From positions 1 to 64,000 of the forward strand of contig CAZFBN010000003.1 of NCBI GenBank assembly GCA_964517145.1: DNA of 64,000 nt. The letters are read 5' to 3'. Both the position numbers and the translations under genes were made by a program. Below the pieces are notes generated by a model. The model was not told the origin of the DNA, searched no databases, and saw only the letters and a program-made list of their open reading frames with translations. Origin of the DNA: JADJNW01 sp964517145 (GTDB lineage Bacteria > Bacteroidota > Bacteroidia > Chitinophagales > Saprospiraceae). Below, piece by piece: positions 59,628-64,000 of the stretch; the first letter of the stretch is position 1, and each line of letters opens with the position of its first letter.

Positions 59628-62294
59628 TTACTGTTTAATGATTTTTTTTGTCAAAATGATGCCATTATCGTCTTGATAACGAATGAAATACAAACCAGCA
59701 GGTAAATCCTTTACATTCCATATAATGCTTTGAACGCCGGGATGTAAATGTTCGAGCGGCTTGCACTGTAACACCATTCCTGTCGGATTCATCATGTCAA
59801 GCACCGCTTGCGCAGGAAGGATCGGCAAATTCAATTCAACAGTCAATTGGGTGTGAACGGGATTTGGGAAGACATGGATGGCGAAAATCTGCGCAACATC
59901 CTCAACGTCGGTGGTTTGTACAATTTCCACACAATAATCTTCAACCTCCGCGCCGCTGTTGCTTGTATTAAAAGAGCAGGGACCGCCGGCACTAAAAAAC
60001 TGCATGGCGACTCGCATGCGCGTCACCCCAAGCTTGGCATTGGCAGGAATGGCGACGGAACCTTTCCGCACCGGCTCCAGGCTACCCGATTCAAAAACTT
60101 TTTCTTCTGTTGTAAAAATACCGTCCTGATTGAAGTCCATCCAAACGATAAAATATTCAGAATAGGGAACGCCCGAAAAACCCGGTTTTAATTCTATTTC
60201 ATAATTTTTACCAAGACTCAATTTTGTAGGCATCATGCCGGTGTAGTCGCCATAGCCCTCGTTGGAGCCGCTGGTGTTGGTAAGGGTATTCAATTTGACA
60301 GAAGCAATCCATTCATCGGAAGCATTCAAATTGCGTGGAACACAATATTGCAAATCGCGACAAGCACCGCAGTTGGGCGTTTGAAAATTATAAATATCAC
60401 TGTAAGCGGAAAGAGTGCCATTGCACAAGGATGCCAATTGCAGATCGTATTCGGTACAAGCAATTAAGTTATTCAACAAAAGCGTGGTGTTGGAAGTGGT
60501 GAAGGTTTGCCAATTTTGAGTGCCTTTCACGCGCAATTGCAAAGCATAGCTACTCGCTGCCAGCACTTTATTCCAGCGGATATTGGCAATCGTACCTCCG
60601 ATAAAAGATACCTGCGGATCAGCCGGTGCAGTGCAGCAGCCATCGGTTTTAAACGTGGTACTTTTGTTATAACCAAGCGCTTCGCCGCCGCAGTAAGCAT
60701 TGAGTTGAAATTCATACTCGGTGCAAGCCAATAAATTATTCAAAATCAGAGGACTACTTGCATTGGCAATTTCTATCCAATTGGCAGCGCCAATCGCCCG
60801 CCAACGCACATCCACGCGTGTGATTTCGGCATTTTTCAACCAGTTCAGCGTTGCACTTTTATCGGTAATGTTTGTCACTGCCAGACTTGTGGGAGGGAAA
60901 CATTCGGCGCAAGCCGCACGCAGTAATTGCAATGGTTTGTGTAAATTTAATTTGCCGCCTGTGACGGTGAAATGAAACAAGCCACCGTCCAAAGTCACTC
61001 CTTGCAAAATGTACTGCTGAGCAAACAGCGCTGCCGCCTTGGGGTCGCTTTTGTACAAAGCTGCAAAATTTTGGCAGGGCACACTGTACAACAATGCAAT
61101 AGCGCCCGCCACCTGTGGAGTGGCATAAGAAGTACCTGTTACATTGCCATACGTATCGGGTGAGGTGGTACTCCACACTTTTTCGCCATAAGCGCCCAGG
61201 TCAACGCTGGTTGTACCGTATGCAGCATCCTGAAAAAGCTTGCCTTGTTGGTCAATATTCGTCACCGTAATCAAAAAATCACTGGGGCAAAGCGTTGGCA
61301 AATCGCCTTTTTCCTCCACATCCGTATTGCTGTTGGGCACGGCGGCAGTATTCAGAATACCTTGATAACCAAGCGAATCATACACGGCGCACCACAGCGG
61401 CGCATCGTCAGGAAAAGTATTGGGCGTACCCCAGGAGGAATTGGTTGCTACCACGAATGCACCTTGCGCACCATTAGAAGCATTGTAGCGTTTGCGCATG
61501 GTGAGTGGGTAGGAGTATGCCGCAAGTGCCTGAGCTTCCGTTTCGGGAACACCTGCTACCATCATCAATTTCACATTCCAGTTGATACCAGCGATGCCAA
61601 TGCCATTGTTGCCTTTCGCACCGATGATGCCGGCAATTGGCGTACCATGTGTTGTTTTATTGTCAATAACATCGTTGTTAAATACAATATTCCAACCACG
61701 ATAATCGTCCACGTAGCCATTGTTGTCATCGTCTTTGTTATTGCCAGGAATTTCCGCACGATTGACCCAGATATTATTGCCAAAATCGGGATGGGTAAGA
61801 CTTAAACCGTCATCAATGATGCAAACGACAATGGTATCGCCCGTAGCCGTGACGCCGCCGGTGGCAAGGTCCCAAGCCAAATCTGAGTCCAAATCTTCTC
61901 CAATTTTAGCGGTGCTTTGCCCTACATTGAAATGCCACCATTGCAAATCAAATTGAATGTCGTTGGGAACAGTCGAGCGCGATTCCATCAGGTGATTGAA
62001 TTGCACCGTCTCTATTTGACTATCCAATCGAATGGTTTCCAGGAATTTATATTCATGTACTTTCGCAAAATCGAACGTACAACGCCACACATTCAAAGGC
62101 TCGGAAACTTGCTCCTGAATCTTGAATTGCGTTTCTGTGCCATTAAAATATTGCCACTCTTTTGCCCATTTTTTAACGTCAACGCCCACCACGGGTTTTA
62201 TTAAAAATTCACCCTGAACGTGTGTTAGTTTTTGAGCTAGAATGCTAGATAAACAAAGGATTATAATTGCAGCAGCAGATAGAATTTTTTTCAT
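59628..62294 (-). CDS. T9SS-secreted subtilisin-like serine protease
   Basis: 888 residues from ATG 62294 (MKKILSAAAIIILCLSSILAQ signal peptide). The S8 catalytic triad is complete: Asp in VVCIIDDGLSLTHPDF, His in HGTPIAGIIG and Ser in GTSYATPQVAG. An N-terminal propeptide of about 120 residues precedes it. Then come two or three fibronectin type III-like units, a GEVED domain (SEYFIVWMDFNQDGIFTTEEKVFE ... SGAEVEDYCVEI) and a type A T9SS sorting signal (VFPNPVHTQLTVELNLP ... GLYFIRYQDDNG). It is a secreted protease. Converges on the ABC transporter with 15 bp between stops. Confidence 0.93.
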   Translation of the reverse strand: MKKILSAAAIIILCLSSILAQKLTHVQGEFLIKPVVGVDVKKWAKEWQYFNGTETQFKIQEQVSEPLNVWRCTFDFAKVHEYKFLETIRLDSQIETVQFNHLMESRSTVPNDIQFDLQWWHFNVGQSTAKIGEDLDSDLAWDLATGGVTATGDTIVVCIIDDGLSLTHPDFGNNIWVNRAEIPGNNKDDDNNGYVDDYRGWNIVFNNDVIDNKTTHGTPIAGIIGAKGNNGIGIAGINWNVKLMMVAGVPETEAQALAAYSYPLTMRKRYNASNGAQGAFVVATNSSWGTPNTFPDDAPLWCAVYDSLGYQGILNTAAVPNSNTDVEEKGDLPTLCPSDFLITVTNIDQQGKLFQDAAYGTTSVDLGAYGEKVWSTTSPDTYGNVTGTSYATPQVAGAIALLYSVPCQNFAALYKSDPKAAALFAQQYILQGVTLDGGLFHFTVTGGKLNLHKPLQLLRAACAECFPPTSLAVTNITDKSATLNWLKNAEITRVDVRWRAIGAANWIEIANASSPLILNNLLACTEYEFQLNAYCGGEALGYNKSTTFKTDGCCTAPADPQVSFIGGTIANIRWNKVLAASSYALQLRVKGTQNWQTFTTSNTTLLLNNLIACTEYDLQLASLCNGTLSAYSDIYNFQTPNCGACRDLQYCVPRNLNASDEWIASVKLNTLTNTSGSNEGYGDYTGMMPTKLSLGKNYEIELKPGFSGVPYSEYFIVWMDFNQDGIFTTEEKVFESGSLEPVRKGSVAIPANAKLGVTRMRVAMQFFSAGGPCSFNTSNSGAEVEDYCVEIVQTTDVEDVAQIFAIHVFPNPVHTQLTVELNLPILPAQAVLDMMNPTGMVLQCKPLEHLHPGVQSIIWNVKDLPAGLYFIRYQDDNGIILTKKIIKQ

Positions 62295-62439
62295 GTGTTT
62301 GGGATAATTTTTCAAAAATTGAACGCAAAATACCACAAACACTACGATTTTTTGGAATAATAACACAAGTAGGATAACATTTGACAATTGTTGATCGACA
62401 ACATTGCCGTCACAGCTTTGGTGAGCAAATCATTTTTGA

Positions 62440-62483
62440 AAATTACATTTACTAAATTTTAAAAAGTTTAGTAAATGTAATTT
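62440..62483. terminator. Terminator overlapping the end of the phosphatase gene
   Basis: A perfect 17-bp inverted repeat (62440-62456 with 62467-62483) has TTTT and AAAA at its inner ends. The right arm contains the last codons and stop of the inositol-phosphatase-family gene (minus strand). Confidence 0.8.
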
Positions 62484-63292
62484 CCAATTTCTGTTAACAG
62501 CCGCTCCTGATGTTCTTTCGGACAAATCAGATACCCGACATTATTATTATTACGTGTATCACTTAATAAAACCGGGTTTCCATTTAAAAAAGTATAATCA
62601 AAATTCAATTCGCTTAAAAACGCCTTTTCTGCTGCCAAATCCCAAGGGGAAATATAGGATTGCAATAAAACCGCCGCATCCAACTTGCCCGATGCAATAT
62701 CAATCGTACGCAAAATACCGGCCGGATAATAAATGCGATCTTCTGAAACGCCCATTTTATTAAACAATACTTTATATTTATCCCCCAAAAAGCGTAAAGG
62801 ATGATAAAAACGCAAGGCTTCCCAATCTCGGGTTGGCGGCACTTCCAAGACTATTTTTTCACCACCGCGCTCCATGAACGCACCTTGTCCTTTCACCGCA
62901 TATAATAAAACGTCTTCCAAAGGATAATACATGACGCCGATCGCAAAACCTTCGGTCGCATCATGATATGCCGCTAAATGTGCGAAGCCCGTCACACCAT
63001 CGGCGAAATAAGCCGTGCCGTCGAGCTCGTCAATGATGAAATAATTTTTATCCGTTTCAATTTTAGGCTTCGGGTTGGTTTCTTCGCTGTACAATAAAAT
63101 CTCAGGAAAGGCAGCCGCCGAGTGTTCCTGAATCATTTTGGAAACTGTCAAATCCGCGTCGGTCACTTTGGAGCCGTCGGGTTTGATGTACACTTTGCAG
63201 TCAGGATTGCGAAAAAAGTGGCGCATGATCTCGCCTGCTTCGAGCGCCTGGTCGCGCAAGTGAGCAAGGATATTATTGTAGATTGTTGACAC
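62468..63292 (-). CDS. Inositol monophosphatase-family phosphatase
   Basis: 274 residues of the magnesium-dependent IMPase/CysQ/FBPase fold. Metal sites: SEET (about 69), DELDGTAYF (about 88-96, a variant of DPIDGT) and SPWDLAA (about 217). The substrate could be inositol phosphate, 3'-phosphoadenosine 5'-phosphate or histidinol phosphate; the sequence does not decide. It has its own terminator that overlaps its stop codon. 56 bp separate its start from the metallophosphatase gene on the same strand. Confidence 0.88.
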   Translation of the reverse strand: MSTIYNNILAHLRDQALEAGEIMRHFFRNPDCKVYIKPDGSKVTDADLTVSKMIQEHSAAAFPEILLYSEETNPKPKIETDKNYFIIDELDGTAYFADGVTGFAHLAAYHDATEGFAIGVMYYPLEDVLLYAVKGQGAFMERGGEKIVLEVPPTRDWEALRFYHPLRFLGDKYKVLFNKMGVSEDRIYYPAGILRTIDIASGKLDAAVLLQSYISPWDLAAEKAFLSELNFDYTFLNGNPVLLSDTRNNNNVGYLICPKEHQERLLTEIGNYIY

Positions 63293-63348
63293 GAAAAGGA
63301 TGGATTTTGATTCGTTGCGAAAATAAGCAAATTGTTAATGGGAGTCAC

Positions 63349-64000
63349 CTAACTTTCAATATTCTCTTGAAAATATAACGCTCGATTCGTCAAATCAAAT
63401 GCGACCAAATACCCCACGCCGCGTCGCTTGCCTTTGTGCACACAGCCGCCGTCAATATCAAGGATGGGCATTTTTTCTATATTGGCAAACTGCTTTTCGA
63501 TTACATCTTTGGGCATTGGCGTATGCCCGTGGACGATGATGCGTTCGCCCAGCCAATTCCGATCCAGGTTGTGATACCAATCTCGAATCCACAGCATGGA
63601 AACCTCATCCGCCAAAGGCATCGGCATTTTAAAATTTAAACCGGCATGAATCAAAATATACTCGTCCACTTCAAGATACAAATCCAGATTTTCAAAAAAA
63701 GTATAATGTTCTTCCGGAATATTTATTTTCCCATTTACTTTATAACTTTCCAGCGCTTCGACGCCCCCATTCATAAGCCAAACGTCCAGCTCTTCATCGC
63801 TGATGCCTGCCAGCGCGTCGAGCATCATTTGTTCATGGTTGCCACGCAAACAATGCACCGGCAGCCCCTGCTGTCGCAATAAAAAAATAGTATCAATCAC
63901 GCCCTTGCTATCCGGTCCGCGATCAATGTAGTCGCCCAGGAGGTACAATTCGTCGCCTTGTACGAGTTGAAGTTTTTCCAGCAAACGCTGAAAGGTATCG
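63349..64000 (-). CDS. Serine/threonine-phosphatase-like metallophosphatase (partial, 5' end outside window)
   Basis: The reading frame is open to the right edge (codons ...DTFQRLLEKLQL precede the first in-window Met), so the N-terminal GDIHG motif is missing. Visible PPP-family motifs are GDYIDRGPDSKGV, RGNHEQMM and HAGL, plus GHTPMP and DIDGGCVHKG near the C-terminus. The gene would encode a small bacterial calcineurin-like phosphatase (ApaH/PrpA type) acting on phosphoproteins or dinucleoside polyphosphates. Downstream partner of the IMPase-family gene. Confidence 0.85.
   Translation of the reverse strand, partial: DTFQRLLEKLQLVQGDELYLLGDYIDRGPDSKGVIDTIFLLRQQGLPVHCLRGNHEQMMLDALAGISDEELDVWLMNGGVEALESYKVNGKINIPEEHYTFFENLDLYLEVDEYILIHAGLNFKMPMPLADEVSMLWIRDWYHNLDRNWLGERIIVHGHTPMPKDVIEKQFANIEKMPILDIDGGCVHKGKRRGVGYLVAFDLTNRALYFQENIES

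Overview
The window looks like a chromosomal segment of a Bacteroidota bacterium, most likely of the Saprospiria (Haliscomenobacter/Lewinella-like; inference from gene content only). The signs are type IX secretion system (T9SS) substrates with both type A and type B C-terminal sorting domains, a PorP/SprF partner, SprB and GEVED modules, Bacteroidota promoter boxes (TAnnTTTG), few Shine-Dalgarno sequences, and lipoprotein signals. No rRNA, tRNA, CRISPR array or prophage was seen. One degraded insertion sequence (ISAs1 type) is present.

Layout. 0-10.4 kb is housekeeping and envelope: gltX, a NodB deacetylase, nadK, an Omp85-like barrel, a CBS protein, a TM2/TPR protein, a PP2C-type phosphatase, an alpha/beta hydrolase and a PrsW-like membrane protease. 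10.4-10.8 kb is a non-coding array of 17 palindromes spaced 21-22 bp, followed by a strong terminator. 10.8-17.4 kb holds a TolB-like/TPR membrane protein, a Gfo/Idh/MocA oxidoreductase, an aldehyde dehydrogenase and nadB. 17.4-31.3 kb is a surface-adhesin locus: a PorP/SprF protein, a 911-residue type B T9SS substrate, and a giant protein of about 3360 residues with dockerin-like, Kazal, PPC, 24 SprB, PKD and cohesin-like modules plus a type A signal. 31.9-36.0 kb groups a PLP enzyme, a phosphonatase-like HAD hydrolase, an XRE-cupin regulator and an FAD oxidoreductase, probably phosphonate or amine catabolism.

36-45.8 kb carries an acyltransferase, aroQ, a lipoprotein, a BlaI/M56 regulatory pair with three operator palindromes, a newly noticed 40-residue membrane peptide, a LytTR regulator, a DUF2141 protein, an HhH protein, a cupin and an M28 peptidase. 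46-48 kb is an ECF sigma factor followed by two small membrane proteins and an Hsp20 chaperone, punctuated by paired-hairpin repeats. 48-54 kb has thiL, two tandem thioredoxin-fold secreted proteins, the ISAs1 fossil and a sodium/solute symporter. 54-59.6 kb is a lipid-synthesis block (fabH, efp, accB, accC) followed by an MsbA-like exporter. The end has a T9SS-exported subtilase, an inositol-monophosphatase-family enzyme and a metallophosphatase cut by the window edge.

A cross-cutting pattern is that many intergenic spacers contain a short word repeated several times and then its reverse complement repeated. The word often differs between loci. This, the 21-bp palindromic array and the modular adhesin pair are the most unusual things in the window.
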